From Syngnathus acus (lineage: Eukaryota > Chordata > Actinopteri > Syngnathiformes > Syngnathidae), in assembly GCF_901709675.1 (NCBI RefSeq), contig NC_051093.1, forward strand, positions 2,253,053 to 2,317,052: 64,000 nucleotides of DNA, in the 5' to 3' direction. How positions within the stretch are numbered: the first letter of the stretch is position 1; every line of letters begins with the position of its first letter. The position numbers were made by a program, and so were the translations under genes. This document shows positions 37,101 to 48,743 of this stretch, piece by piece. Under the pieces are notes generated by a model that worked only from the letters and a program-made list of their open reading frames with translations, made no database searches and was not told the origin of the DNA.

Positions 37101-40100
37101 AGTCCTTAATGAGGCCACCTTCAAACGATGACGCATTCACTCACTCAAAACCATCAATAGGCTTTAGACTCTAAAGTTTAGAGTTTAGTCATAAAAACAC
37201 AAACTTCTGACAGTGCTTTTTATGTGTACAGAAACTTCTTATAGTGCTTTTTGTGTATATTATATCATTGTGTATTTCATATTGATGACATTTGTATCTT
37301 GTATTTATTTAAATTGCATTTAATTCTATTTTATTATACAACTAATTGAAATGAATACATACCATTTATAAAGCATTCGTAACCGCATCATGTTATTTGT
37401 AGTTCATATTTATATTGTTTTAATTTGACTAATTGTATTTCGTTTCATTCCATTCCATTTGTATTTGAAATCATATTGTCGATTGTATTTTTTCTTTTAC
37501 TGGCCTTGAGTTGTTTTCATTGCAGATGAGGAAGTGTTTGAGAAGACAACAGGTGAGTGAGTCAGCTACCTTTGACGAAGACCTCGGTGAAGCATTTGTC
37601 TTCGCCCACCACGCACTCGTAGGCGGCGTCGTCCGACAGGTTGCACTTGTTGATGGTAAGCGTGCGCCGGTTGCCCACGCACTCAAAGACGTACCTGAAG
37701 CACAAAGAGACGTCACGGGGAATACAGTCGCGCGGTGACGCAAGCTCAACAATTGTTTGGGACTTCCAGCTGCCGAGCAGCAAGTGAAAGGGAAAATAAA
37801 ATGTGATTCAATTTTGATTGCACGACATCGATCACATATATGCACTCACTTGGCCGAGGGTTTGATCTCCTGCCCATTTTTGAGCCACTTGATGGGAGCG
37901 TTGGGGTCGGCCACCTCCACGCTCAGCTGGATCCTGCGGCCCTTGTCCACCGAGTAGGTGGACTCCAGCTTCTTGAGGAAGGCTGCGAGCGCAACGTGGA
38001 CTTAGGCCGCCGCCCACCTGGCCTCCACCCACCCCTCCTCACCGTCGCTCTTCTTGGGCTCCACCGTCTTCATCTTCTTCAGCCTCTTGAGCATGCCGCG
38101 TAGGTCGGTGATGCCGTACTCGAAGGCGATCTTCTCGTAGTCGCAGGGCTTGGCTGCCTTTAGGATCTCCCACACGTCCACCTCCTCGCGGGGGAGCTGC
38201 TGCTGCTTCTTCTCCCTGACGGAAGCATCATGACGGGCGGCCACAAAAAAGGGAATCGCTGGCCGTACCTTTTTTTGAGCAGAGCGCTGAAGTCCAGGTC
38301 GCCGGCGTCTTCGCCTGCATCGCCCCTGCGCGGGAAGAACATTCATGATGAACTTCTCCGCTCGCTCATCCGTACCGCGCAGCTTTACTATTCGTGCTTA
38401 ACTTTTTTTTTTTTTTTTACAGCCACCCACTTGCTCCACTTGTTAGGGATTGACTAGCTGATTACGAGTCACCTTCTTGTACGGTTACAAGTGCGTACAG
38501 TTGAATGTTTTGTTTCGTTAAACGGTGTTTGTTTTACCGCCGTCAGAGCCCCCCCAACGCCGATATAAATTCTGAGTGTCTCTTGTGCCTGCACGGCTGA
38601 GCGCTCCACTCAAGGATAACGTGCGCGCTTGATAGTGGTGGTATAATCCCGGAAGGAGGGCAAACCCTCCCCGGGGAGCGATAATAACCTCGTCAACGGG
38701 ACGCGGCAGCTCGGCGCTCGGCTGAGCGTGAAAACGTCGGCGTGGCCTCTTACTGTACATGAAGGCCTGTGGGAGCCTCGGATGACCTTCGTGCCAAGAT
38801 GAGGGCAGAGCGAGTGAGCGGGCGGGCGCTTGACTAAGCTGAGGATGGCAAGCAATTAAAAGTATTTCGTCAACTTATTAGCCACATTACTGGACGCCAG
38901 GGTGATATTTTGGGCATTGTGCTTACTAATCCATGAGCCTTTGCTCTTTTTAAGCCTGTGGCAATGTACAGACTGTGGTTGACCCTCGTGCCTGAATCAA
39001 GACTCTCATAAAAGCTCCTCAGTTTGTTTTTGTGGGGGCCTTTTCTTTCACTTACTTTGTGACAAGTATTGCAAAATTGGAGCATCTATAAGCTATTATT
39101 ATTAATACTACGGAGGCTAAAATCGTTAACTATAAAAAGAGTTTCACTTCTTGAATTGATCTTCTTGATTCTTTTAATTTTTACCAAAATTAGCCATTTT
39201 TTAAAAATGCACCTATTTTTCTATTTGAGAGTTGTGTCTGGAAAAGACTTCAACGGTGGTCAGAAAGATTCTTTGAGCATCATCACTCACGTTTAACCTT
39301 GCAGCCTAAGCAATCTGACTTCCAAGTAACCTTTTGCTTTCCATTTCCTCCTCCTCCTCCTCCTGGCGTTTGCAATACCAGCCCTGTACAAATAATGTCT
39401 CCGCGGCGGCTCAATATCGCGCTGTCGCTTTGTATGCTGCGCTGCTCGTCTTCACTGGGGCGCGCTAACGAGGACGGGAAATGATGCTTTCGCGTGAAGA
39501 TTACTGATACCGGGACGCCTGCTGAAGGTGGACGCTGATTTTGCATTGCGTCACAAACGCAACCAAAGAGTAATTCACAAACACAGTGGTGCCTTGACAA
39601 GTCATAGTTAATTAATAGTAAATCAAATATCGCCGTCCGGCTCTTGTTCCCGAGCCCCGAATTTGACACCTGTGCATTAATATAATCATGTGACATGTCT
39701 ACGATTGCGCGTGTGCCTCAGCAATCCTGCTGGGACGTCGCCTCCCTCATCCGAGAGGACTGAAAGGTTACCCAACATGAGACAGACAGACAGAATGACA
39801 GACAGACAGAATGACACCGGACACTCACGATCGCTTAAAGGCCTCCAAAATGTTGTCATCCTGTCGCTCTTCCACAGCTGAAAGCAAAGTAGAATAGCGC
39901 TGAGGTTCCTTCATCTTCATGCCAATAAGAGCCGATTATAACGCGATTAAACGACGCACCCTGCACGGAGACTTCAAAGGTGCAGCTGTCACACTTATCC
40001 TTGGAGGTCACCTCGCAACGGTAGCCGCCCGCATCGCCGTCCACCACTTTGACAATACGCATCTCGTACGTGTAGATCTGCAATAACAAACAAGTTCCGA

Positions 40101-42497
40101 GTCAGCACTCTGATCCCGGTCAAAGCCGAGAAGCCTACCTTGGTGTTCCTGTCGTAGGTCTCCTTGAATTGCAGGTGCTTGCCGGCTTTGCTGCCCAGGT
40201 CGAGCCACTTGCCCTTAAGCCACTTCATGGTGGGCTTCCTCATCAGGGTGGACGAGTCCACTTTGGCCAAAAACGTCACATCTTGACCTGCTCACACAAA
40301 CACACACAAGTTGCTTTATGAAAGCTGCCATTCCTTTTCTTTCACTGTTGTGCAAGCAAGGCGAGAGCAGAGGAGCTTGTGTGGTGGTGACCTTTAACGG
40401 CGGTGGCGCTCTCCGGCTTGAGCGCAAACAGTCCGGTCAGCTGGGACAGCTGAGGGTCCTCACCCGGGACGACCTCTGCCAGGGTGACACGTGTTACGTC
40501 ACCATCAACACAAACACACATTGACTTTTGCTTACTTCCTGCACCTATGCATCTTTAAAACTTTTTGGGGTACTTTCAAACCAACAGTGCACTTGACTCT
40601 GGTTTGCCCTGCTTTGCAAGCCTTGGGTAAGTTTGTGCTGACACAGTATCAATCCAAGCGCACCAAAACCGCAATCACTCTCTTCTCTCACGAAAAGGAA
40701 GGCAGGTGTGTCCACACACACATAAAAAAAAAACAGCATTGTACGTTTCAGGGTACAATGGCTTGTCAGTGATACCCCTCGAAGGTTTTTCCTTTCTACC
40801 CTGACACCCAAAGATTAGTCCTATGGGCTACATTCAGTCCGTGGAGAATGTGTCATAAAAACTCAGCGACCTCAAATTTGTGCTACATGCAGTCAATATG
40901 ATTAATTAAAAGGGTCCTTTGAGGAGGACAAGAGTGAGGGACGACTCAAATCAGAACAAGGTACACCAATGAATCAATCAAGCCATGTCTATTTCCCGAT
41001 TCCAGTAGATAGACAGATCCTCGGCAAGTCTTACCATCAGGAGGCAACTCTGCATCGTAATGCGTGTTGGTGGGAGAGAGAAAGTATGTCAGTCTGGATA
41101 AAAGCATATTTCTGTTTTGGGGTCAGAAGGCAAGCAACACTCGTTCAGAACTACGCAGTTATGGAAAAGGTTTCCAAAAGAATCCCATGTGGAAATGCAG
41201 AAAGCTATGCGGCAGTCGCATAGTTTATTTCGAGTCAGTCAAAATCAACTATATGTCCAGCTGCATGGTCATAATAATAAATAAAACAAAATTCACCACT
41301 CGGTTTCTACTTGCTTTCTCTGTAATATGAAAGTATGATTTTGTTAGCACCAAATGCTAACTTTATGCTGCTAACGTACCTGAGTTAACATCCATTGCTG
41401 ATGCTATGAGCTAAAAGGTTCCTTTCTGAATTTTCACACACACACACACACGGTGACAGACACTCATGTTGACTGCCACACAACAAACATAAGCAGACCA
41501 ACAGCAAGCGGGGGTGTTGGTTGAGGGTGTTTTGTGGTTGGCAGGCACCTTCTTACCATCGCTTGGCTCAGAGTTTGCTGAGTGAGAGGAAACATGGATG
41601 CCAGGAAAGCGTGGAGGCAGCAAAGCGGCAGCAGGAGGAAGACATTTGGTGACAAACATAAACACGCTGAAGCAAGCAAGCAAGCTCACCTGAGGTGGAC
41701 TGGACATCTTCTGATGGACGACAAGCAAAAGTGAAAGCTGCATCACATTTTGTCTGCCCCTTTTTGATACGAGCGTCACAATATCAATAAAAAGAAGCAA
41801 GACGCTTTGCTCAAATTTTCCCAACAGGTAAACAGGTAACGACCTTTAACGACCTTGATCCTATTCGTTCAGCATGTAACACATAAACACATTCACACGC
41901 CATTTCATCACAAGTGACTCAAGTTTTACTATGATCCAAAGTCAAACAATTCTCATGCGGAACACATTTGCAAGGAAAATACACACACACAAAAATCACA
42001 CAAAATGAAACACAGTAATGTGTCACAAATGCAAATGATATATAAAAAAAATGAACATTTATGGAGTGTGTGTGTGTGCGTGTGTGTTTTCCTAATGGTG
42101 CAGGCCAAGCAGATGAATGTTTCATGCGTCCTTCAGCTACCTTTGTGCAAGTTTGCAGTCCCGGCCTTTGATCACTTTGGTACTGAACTTAAAAAGATCT
42201 GGAGGGGAATTTTGGTTTAAAGGAAAGTATTTCTGGAACTATTTGTTTCATTTCCCTTCTCACCCTTTCGCCACCTAAATGTTTTATTCCTGGCATCTGA
42301 CAGTAGCAGTTGGGTGCACGTGAGAGATGCTGGAGGTAGAAGGAAGGCTCCTCAAAGATCTTTGGAGATGTTTGCCTCTCCGGGCAGGAAGCAGCTAATC
42401 GCTAACGAGCCCCGCGAGAGTCACAAACACCTTTTGTGTGCTCACCTTGTCGGATTAAGCCGTGCTTGTGTTCGCCAGGCAAAGTCTGATGGAGGAT

Positions 42498-42571
<74 letters not shown>

Positions 42572-45500
42572 GCGTGCGTGCGTGTGTGTGTGTGTGTGCG
42601 TGTGTGTGTCAAGCCAGATGAATTAGTGCATAAGCAGCTGCGACGATGAGGAAGAATGGTGACTTAGATGAGTGCTCACAACCAGATTTGTCTCTTCAAA
42701 GACTCACTCGGTGCGTGCACGTGCAAATGATTGCCGGGATTTTGCAAGAGCGTATGCACACATCAGGTTGGACGCTCACATTCTCACCTTTGGTGTCTGA
42801 AACAGAAACACAGAAAAGAACATTTCAGAATTGAATGAAAAAACGTTTATTGTGACGCAATGACCATGATTCTCTCTTCACTTACCAGCAGGGGGCGCTG
42901 CTGCAGCTTGATCACCGTCACCGGCTACAATTTTACAACAGAGAAGAGTTTAAAACAAGTCCTTACATTATTGGCTTGATGCAAACAATGTAAAACAAAC
43001 ATGAACCATGAAATGTGACCCTAAGCAATTATTGAATTAAAGCAATAATTAAACCCTGAAGAACACAAAATGGAGGCTCGGGGACTTTGACGAAAGATAT
43101 TTGCAAGCATACAAAACATCAAAAGGAATCCAGTGGCTAAAATGAGGATTAGAACTTGTTTAGTTCAACACCCAAACCACGCTACCAATTTCACGGCTTT
43201 CGAATGGCTGTCCATTGTAGTGACGGATGCACAAAGTGCACACACAAAAAAACACTTCTGGATCTCACCATGGTGGAACAACTAAGACAGGCATGAGAAG
43301 AAAAAAAAACGTCCCGCTTGGCCACCTCCCCGGAATGTTAGTCCCTAATCTCTGCTGACATTTGGCGTCTCATCCAAGTCCAACATTTGATCATGCATGT
43401 GCAGTATGTCACGAAACTGCAGCCAGAGAAACACACACCTGTTTCCTGTGTGCACGTACATGATGTCACCTGAGCCGTCCAAATCTCCGCTAACCAGAAG
43501 CAGTCGGCGGTGGCCGAGCTCCAGAGCATTTGGTGCTATCGCATGGCCTCCGCCTGCACTCCTAAAGCAGCCTGGTGGCCTTTTGTGTTCATTACTGAGC
43601 CGAAACAAAAGTTTAAAGACAATTCGTCAGAAGCTCGGCAATTTCTAAAAGTTTAATGAGTGAAAATTGGAAAATTCAGTGCCCAAATTAAGTTTCGCTA
43701 AGCAACATGAAATTTGGTAGGCATGTTTATGATGAACACAAACGCATAAAAGTCTCAGAAAGCCATGTCCAAAAATAACACTCTAATTTTGCCATTTCAT
43801 TTTAAAGCGGACTTTTTGGGGTTTTGGTGGCTGCCTCAAAAGTCGTCCCGAAACTAGTTTCACCTCAAAACACGCCATTCGATAGCTATGTCTTTGGAGA
43901 GAGACTTTATCTCCACTAAACATCGTCTTCTCTCCTTCCATACGCTCATTGTTGTGGCCTGGCAGATGGACACTTCCATTTTGGCGCAGGCTCACTTCCT
44001 GTCATTGCGGTATAGCGTTACCACATTCCGAGCCGTCATCTCGTTCCCGTGAGTATGCGGCGGCCACTTGATGGATGGAGGGGCAGATGTAGAATCATAA
44101 GACGGACAAAAAGAGATGACAAGAAAACTGATGGATGGAGAGTCCTCAAAAGTTCCTCAGGGATTGGAGACAATCCAAAGGAGCTTTTTGGTTTCCAGCA
44201 TTCATTTGTTTTAGAGGAACTCCAATTATCAGTTTACAGTCTGGCCGTATAATATAATCTTCACTTCACAACCTTTTTATCCCACAAGCCTTACAACCAC
44301 GTCCCCTTGATTCTCTCATAAATCCTCACAGGAAGCCGTCCCAGCTGAAATCCAAACAAGCCATAATTCCTGTGGTTGCAGCCAAACATCCCGTCCTTGG
44401 CGCTCCAAAATGGATCGCATACCTGACCGAGACGGAATGTCGAACTTAGCGAGCGCTTCCAAGACCGTTAGCGCCTGCTAGCTTGGCAGGAACAACATTT
44501 GTGGCAAGACAAACAACAACTTTGGAGCTTTACAGAATCGGCAGTTGTGATTGGCAAACTCCTCGCAGGATCTTTAGCTCTCGGTGGGAAGTTGCTGCTC
44601 ATTACTGAATTCAACTTTCATCTTCCGATCCAATTGTCACATTTCAGAGTTCACAGAAAAAAATGTCTCAATTGATTAGTCTGACTTCCTTTTCTCATTC
44701 CTTCTCTTATAAAACAACATTATATAATCAGGAATGACTTTAAAAACTTTTTGGGCCTCAGGGAACAAAATTTGAAAAGTAGGTCATTCTTTTTGTTCCA
44801 TGCTGGTCAACATTGCCTAAAAATCTTGAAGTTTTCTTGAAATGAAAGCAGTCTTGCTTGAATCTGCTACGGTTTTTATCAACAGCGACTGCTGACAGGA
44901 CAGGTGTCCTCATCCGTGACTCGGAGTCCCAGGATCTCTTTGGTGACCATTCGCACTGATGGGGAGAATGTCAAGCTAACTCGTGTAACAAGCGACGTGA
45001 TAATAATGGCGCTCACCCTCCCGTCACCAAATGATGGCCACCATCCAAGCTCCCTTAATGCCAATGAAACCAGCCGTCATCCGCAGATTTAAAAATAGAT
45101 CCTTCTCAAAGCAAATCATGTTTTTTTTACCACCCTATCAGACCAGGAATAAAAAGCACCATGGTGCGACAAGCGAAGTACAAGACACGCTTCCGAAGTG
45201 ATTGCGTGGCTAAATGAGGTTGGTTTGGAATTTTAGCCACTTAAAAGCAGAGGCCGCCTTAAATCTCAGCGGACACGCAGCTCTGCAAGCAGACGCTAAA
45301 AATAGACTCCAATTAGCCTACTGCGCTAACATCCTTCATTTGACAACAACTGTATTATTGTCGTAGTCGTTCGCAGCTGTGTACATTTGGAACAGTTGCA
45401 TTTTTGGTGCAGAGTACATCTACAGTGCATTATGACTTTTGGGTGGATACTCTGATGAGGGATGTAATTTCTAAATTTAAAACTTCAAAGTAAAACATTC

Positions 45501-47068
45501 TATATCGCTGATTCACACCAAAACAGCAGACGTCGTGTGTCATTCTGGGCGGGGCATCTTGAGACATTTTTTGCGGGTCTCCCTCATGATGCATAAAAAC
45601 TGGTTCTGGGGGCCATATTTTGAAAACATTACAGCGATTGTGACAGAGTCCTCAAATTGTCATCTTTTTGGTTTGGGCGGGGTCACTGCAACTAAAGGCC
45701 TTCGTCTCGCACCCCCGCAAGCATCAACAGGCCCCCATACTGGGCAAGTGACTCCATCCTCGAGGCCCTTGGCACCTGTCGCGAGGCAGGATGATGATGG
45801 CCTGCCTGACGGGAGAGGTGACGCCATTGAACAAGCACAGCCTCCAGCCATCTCCTCACACCACCCTCAACTATTCTGGTGGCTGTTTATTGGGCTTCCA
45901 GAGGTGCTAAGAAATACTTTCAAGGAGGTATTTTAACACATTTAAATGTGCTCAAATGACTCACAGGTAGGTCTGGACTGCATCCATGCAATAAATGGGA
46001 TTTGTTTGAGTTACTGTAGCTCAGAGGACTGCTCGGTGGAATGAACAGCCAAATTACATAAGACTGGGGGAGAGCACCTGCCTTGGCAGAGGCCTCCCCA
46101 TCCATCCTCTCTCCTCCTGCACTGGGGTCTCGGGTTTCGAGCTGTGATTTACCCGCCAGCTGACAAAAGGCAGCGACAGCGCATATTTTAGTCTCCATGA
46201 CAGCGACAACATACGTTACAGCCCCCGCGGCATGATGTCACGACACGCCAGGTTATTCTTGAAAGCGACACCTTGCGCTTTATGACCGCAAAGACGAACA
46301 AACTCGACAGATTTAATTTACTGCAACACGACACGTCTGGGATTTGCCATTGGGAGTGGGACAAGTCAAAACATTTGGTACGACAGCATAAGCCAACCAC
46401 AAGCAAAGGAGTAATGCGTCAACTATGACAAAATAGAGACGAATACGCCACTGTATTGGACTAATAAATGTAGATTATGATATTGGGTGGGAAAAAAAAA
46501 CACTAAAATAGCAGACGACAAACACGGGGAAATAATAAAAATATAGAATAGATTTTAAAAAAATACAATATTAAAATGGAGGGCAAGAATACAGGCAAAA
46601 AATAACACTATTTGAAACATAATATAAAAAAGACAAAATTCTAAAATTAAAAAATAATTTTAACAAATAATAAATAATTCTTAATTCAAGAAATGCTAAA
46701 CACCTTTGATGTTTGGTCTCCAAAACTCAAAAGTTCAACCACGGGTGAGAGCAGTCATCATCTGCTTTCATTCAAATGCATTTAACGTCAACTTTTCAAA
46801 GCCATCGGAATCCCTGTTTTAACGTATCGAATACAACATACAATTTCAATCCTCTCTCAAGCTGAGCGCTTCTCGGTAGGCCTGTCGGGAGTCGAGTGGT
46901 GGAAGGTGATTGACAGGCTACGTTAGCGGTTAGCTGTTCCTTTGTGTCGACATGCCGGCAGCTTTGGTGCGACATCTTACCAGGCTCCTGGAGCTCAGGC
47001 ATGTCTGTCACAGTCACTTCCAAAGCGTCTTCGTCGTCTCGGGGATCTGCCTTCGCTTCCTGCTCCAT
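31195..47068 (-). CDS. mybpc2: Myosin-binding protein C, fast skeletal type
   Basis: A sarcomeric A-band protein that binds myosin and titin and tunes cross-bridges. Thirty-three coding exons keep one frame: 1171 residues, against 1141 recalled for human MYBPC2. Exons in gene order: 46981-47068, 42886-42924, 42788-42796, 41690-41710, 41557-41577, 41380-41397, 41035-41049, 40392-40475, 40139-40287, 39960-40077, 39829-39877, 38269-38325, 38043-38215, 37850-37982, 37570-37694, 36888-36993, 36654-36823, 35762-35927, 35271-35377, 35171-35200, 34728-34867, 34497-34656, 34277-34381, 34025-34213, 33779-33913, 33379-33546, 33223-33311, 32598-32793, 32178-32317, 31903-32062, 31693-31829, 31423-31609, 31195-31226. 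Domains: acidic N-terminus and linker, C1 Ig (about 85-190), M-motif ([17 protein letters not shown]), Ig C2-C5 (281-659), Fn3 C6-C7 (660-858), Ig C8 (859-953), Fn3 C9 (954-1053), Ig C10 (1054-1161). The first exon is the least certain. MYBPC1 is the alternative; adjacency to emc10 favours MYBPC2. Confidence 0.92.
33138..33180. repeat. (TTTA)n repeat in a mybpc2 intron
   Basis: About 43 bases of TTTA with one tacg interruption. Confidence 0.85.
38326..39828 (-). other. mybpc2 intron between C1-M linker exons, about 1.5 kb
   Basis: Bounded by donor gtgagt (39828 side) and acceptor gcgcag (38326 side). Contains a T run (38403-38419) and a short CTCCTC repeat (39350-39363). No nested gene is seen. 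Confidence 0.7.
42499..42609. repeat. (TG)n microsatellite in a mybpc2 intron
   Basis: About 110 bases of TG with a few CG substitutions near the right end, within the microexon cluster. Confidence 0.96.
42885..42899 (+). promoter_or_regulatory. CTCF-like core motif overlapping a mybpc2 microexon
   Basis: CCAGCAGGGGGCGCT fits CCASYAGRKGGCRSY at all 15 positions. On the minus strand it forms the 3' end and donor-proximal bases of the 39-nt microexon. Binding is inferred. Confidence 0.4.
43660..43800 (-). repeat. Interspersed repeat, CTTGAGAC family, copy D
   Basis: On the minus strand reads ggacatggctttctgagac, then aaacatgcctaccaaattt, then tgttgcttagcgaaact and ggcactgaattttcc. Confidence 0.6.
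45525..45660 (+). repeat. Interspersed repeat, CTTGAGAC family, copy E
   Basis: Reads ccaaaacagcagacgtc, then ggggcatcttgagacatt, then catgatgcataaaaact and gggggccatattttgaaaa. Confidence 0.55.
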
Positions 47069-48743
47069 CCCTTTTTATCACCTCACCTCGCCGCCTCCTC
47101 CTTCCTCCTCCTCCTGCTAACGCTGCCAGTCATCTCATCTTCTTGGAGTGACAGAGCGCTTGTCACCTAAAACCTTGGCAGCAGCACGGAGATCAGGGCC
47201 GCCGGGAGACGCCGAGCGCCCCCGAGGAACTCCTCATTCCTGGTGTTAACGACCGCCGCGCTAATCAATCAACGGGCTGACGGAGCCCTCGGGGCCTCAC
47301 GTGCATTTCCGTGGTCTAAAATGAAAAGAGGAAAATGCAGAAAAGGAGATCACAGACCTGTGCTCAGACAATGACATTTGTCCGAGCTGTCAGCGGTAAA
47401 GAGATCCATAAGGTCAAGGATCTCATGTGTTCTTTAGGAGGTGCCCTGTACAGTCCCCGCGCCTGCGGATACTTTTACAGCTGATGTAAATATAAGCTCA
47501 GCAGACACAATATTGGTCACACCCAACGCAGAAGCAATCTGATCGCACAACTGACCCGTAAAGGGCCGCTTCATACCAAAATAGCGGACTACTTATGAAT
47601 TTTGAAGCATGGCTTCTTGAGACTTTTTTGTGGGTCAACATTTCGTAGACATGTCTACCAAATTTCAAGTTGCTGAGTGAAATTACCTCCAGGGGCTGAA
47701 TTTTCTAAATATCTTTGAATATCTTTGCATCACCTTATGAAATGGCCCTAAAATGTCCACTTTAAACCATGTCTCTTTTCGGATATTCAGACATTTCACA
47801 CAGCCTTCTACAGTCTCCTTTTTCACAACACGTTATTTGAACATGTGACAAAGTGAGAGGATTTATATAAAATCTACATTTACATTCAGACTAAGAATAG
47901 CACAGCTGTTCAAGGTGTTAAAGAGAGGGATAACAGCTCATCGGTGACCAGATACTTCGTCTCAAGTTCTGAATAACTGAGTCAGCTACTTATATATAAT
48001 CTCTTTCCTTATTAGACTCTTTATTGCACTTTAAGACATGACATCATCCTGCTTCCCAGCTGTTTTACACCCAATAAAGTGGTTTTAGAGCTCTATAGCA
48101 ACAAGATTTGCTTATGGGATGAACATAAATACATGTATTTCATCTATTTATTTTTAATTTTCTTCTGTGATATTAAATCTGTTTCTTTTACCAATACTTT
48201 ACATTTATTTCGGTGCCATTTTGGAAAATATAGGAACAAAGTGTTGTTTACATTGTTTTTAGTCATTTGGCGCCCTCTGTCATCCAATAAGGAGAGGTAC
48301 AGCATGTAATATGATCACGAAAGAGTTAAGCGTGTACATGAATTAAAGACTTTAAAACTATTTACTATTATGTCGGTTATTTGATGAATGAAAATACAAA
48401 CACATACGTAGTCGTTGATTAGGGAGAGTTATTATAATAGCATACCGGAAGCGCTCAACGTTGTGCTGCTTTCTGTTTTTCCCAATCGGCATCTCGTATT
48501 CCTTCAACGTTTAACATTATACGTCAGTATATGTTAGTTATTCGACGTAAAATACATGGGTTTGGAACAATTCCTCAATTACAATGACCACTGTATCCAT
48601 TTAATAATTTACCGGGAGAAAATACGGGTCGTCGTTTATGCGGTATACTCTTATTGCGAAAGAGACTTGCGGAAGCACTAAACGGCGTTCTGCGAACACT
48701 ACGTCGCCTTTGCCTGCTTGAACCTTTACGGTCTAATACAAAT
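47069..48743. other. Divergent intergenic region between mybpc2 and emc10
   Basis: 1.7 kb between two head-to-head start codons. It holds repeat copy F and, closer to emc10, an ETS-type CCGGAAGC at 48445-48452. Both 5'UTRs must lie here or upstream, but their exon structure cannot be read from sequence alone. Confidence 0.5.
47575..47720 (+). repeat. Interspersed repeat, CTTGAGAC family, copy F
   Basis: The most complete copy: ccaaaatagcggactac, then gcatggcttcttgagactt, then agacatgtctaccaaattt, then ttgctgagtgaaattac and ggggctgaattttct. Confidence 0.65.

Larger units (their letters stand above)
41035..42924 (-). other. mybpc2: Cluster of six in-frame mybpc2 microexons
   Basis: On the minus strand, 42886-42924 (39 nt), 42788-42796 (9), 41690-41710 (21), 41557-41577 (21), 41380-41397 (18) and 41035-41049 (15) each have an AG acceptor and a GT donor. 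Each begins two bases into a codon and ends one base into the next, so any can be skipped without changing frame. They encode the linker between the acidic N-terminus and domain C1 ([41 protein letters not shown]). Transcript support is needed for the 9- and 18-nt exons. Confidence 0.65.
42925..46980 (-). other. Large first intron of mybpc2
   Basis: About 4 kb between the predicted first coding exon and the first microexon. Contains copies D and E of the CTTGAGAC repeat family. Otherwise I see no nested gene. Its size and position fit a muscle gene first intron, where enhancers are often found; none is shown here. Confidence 0.55.

Noticed and set aside
42132-42190. Possible extra mybpc2 microexon before a gtagct donor
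   Set aside because: No acceptor gives the required phase without an in-frame stop.
43269-43275. ATG directly followed by gtgaga on the minus strand as mybpc2 first exon
   Set aside because: It would end in phase 0, but the next microexon needs phase 1; the exon at 46981-47068 fits the frame.
48654-48743. In-frame upstream ATG for emc10
   Set aside because: It would add 30 residues before a clear signal peptide; the ATG at 48744 has A at -3 and fits the family.
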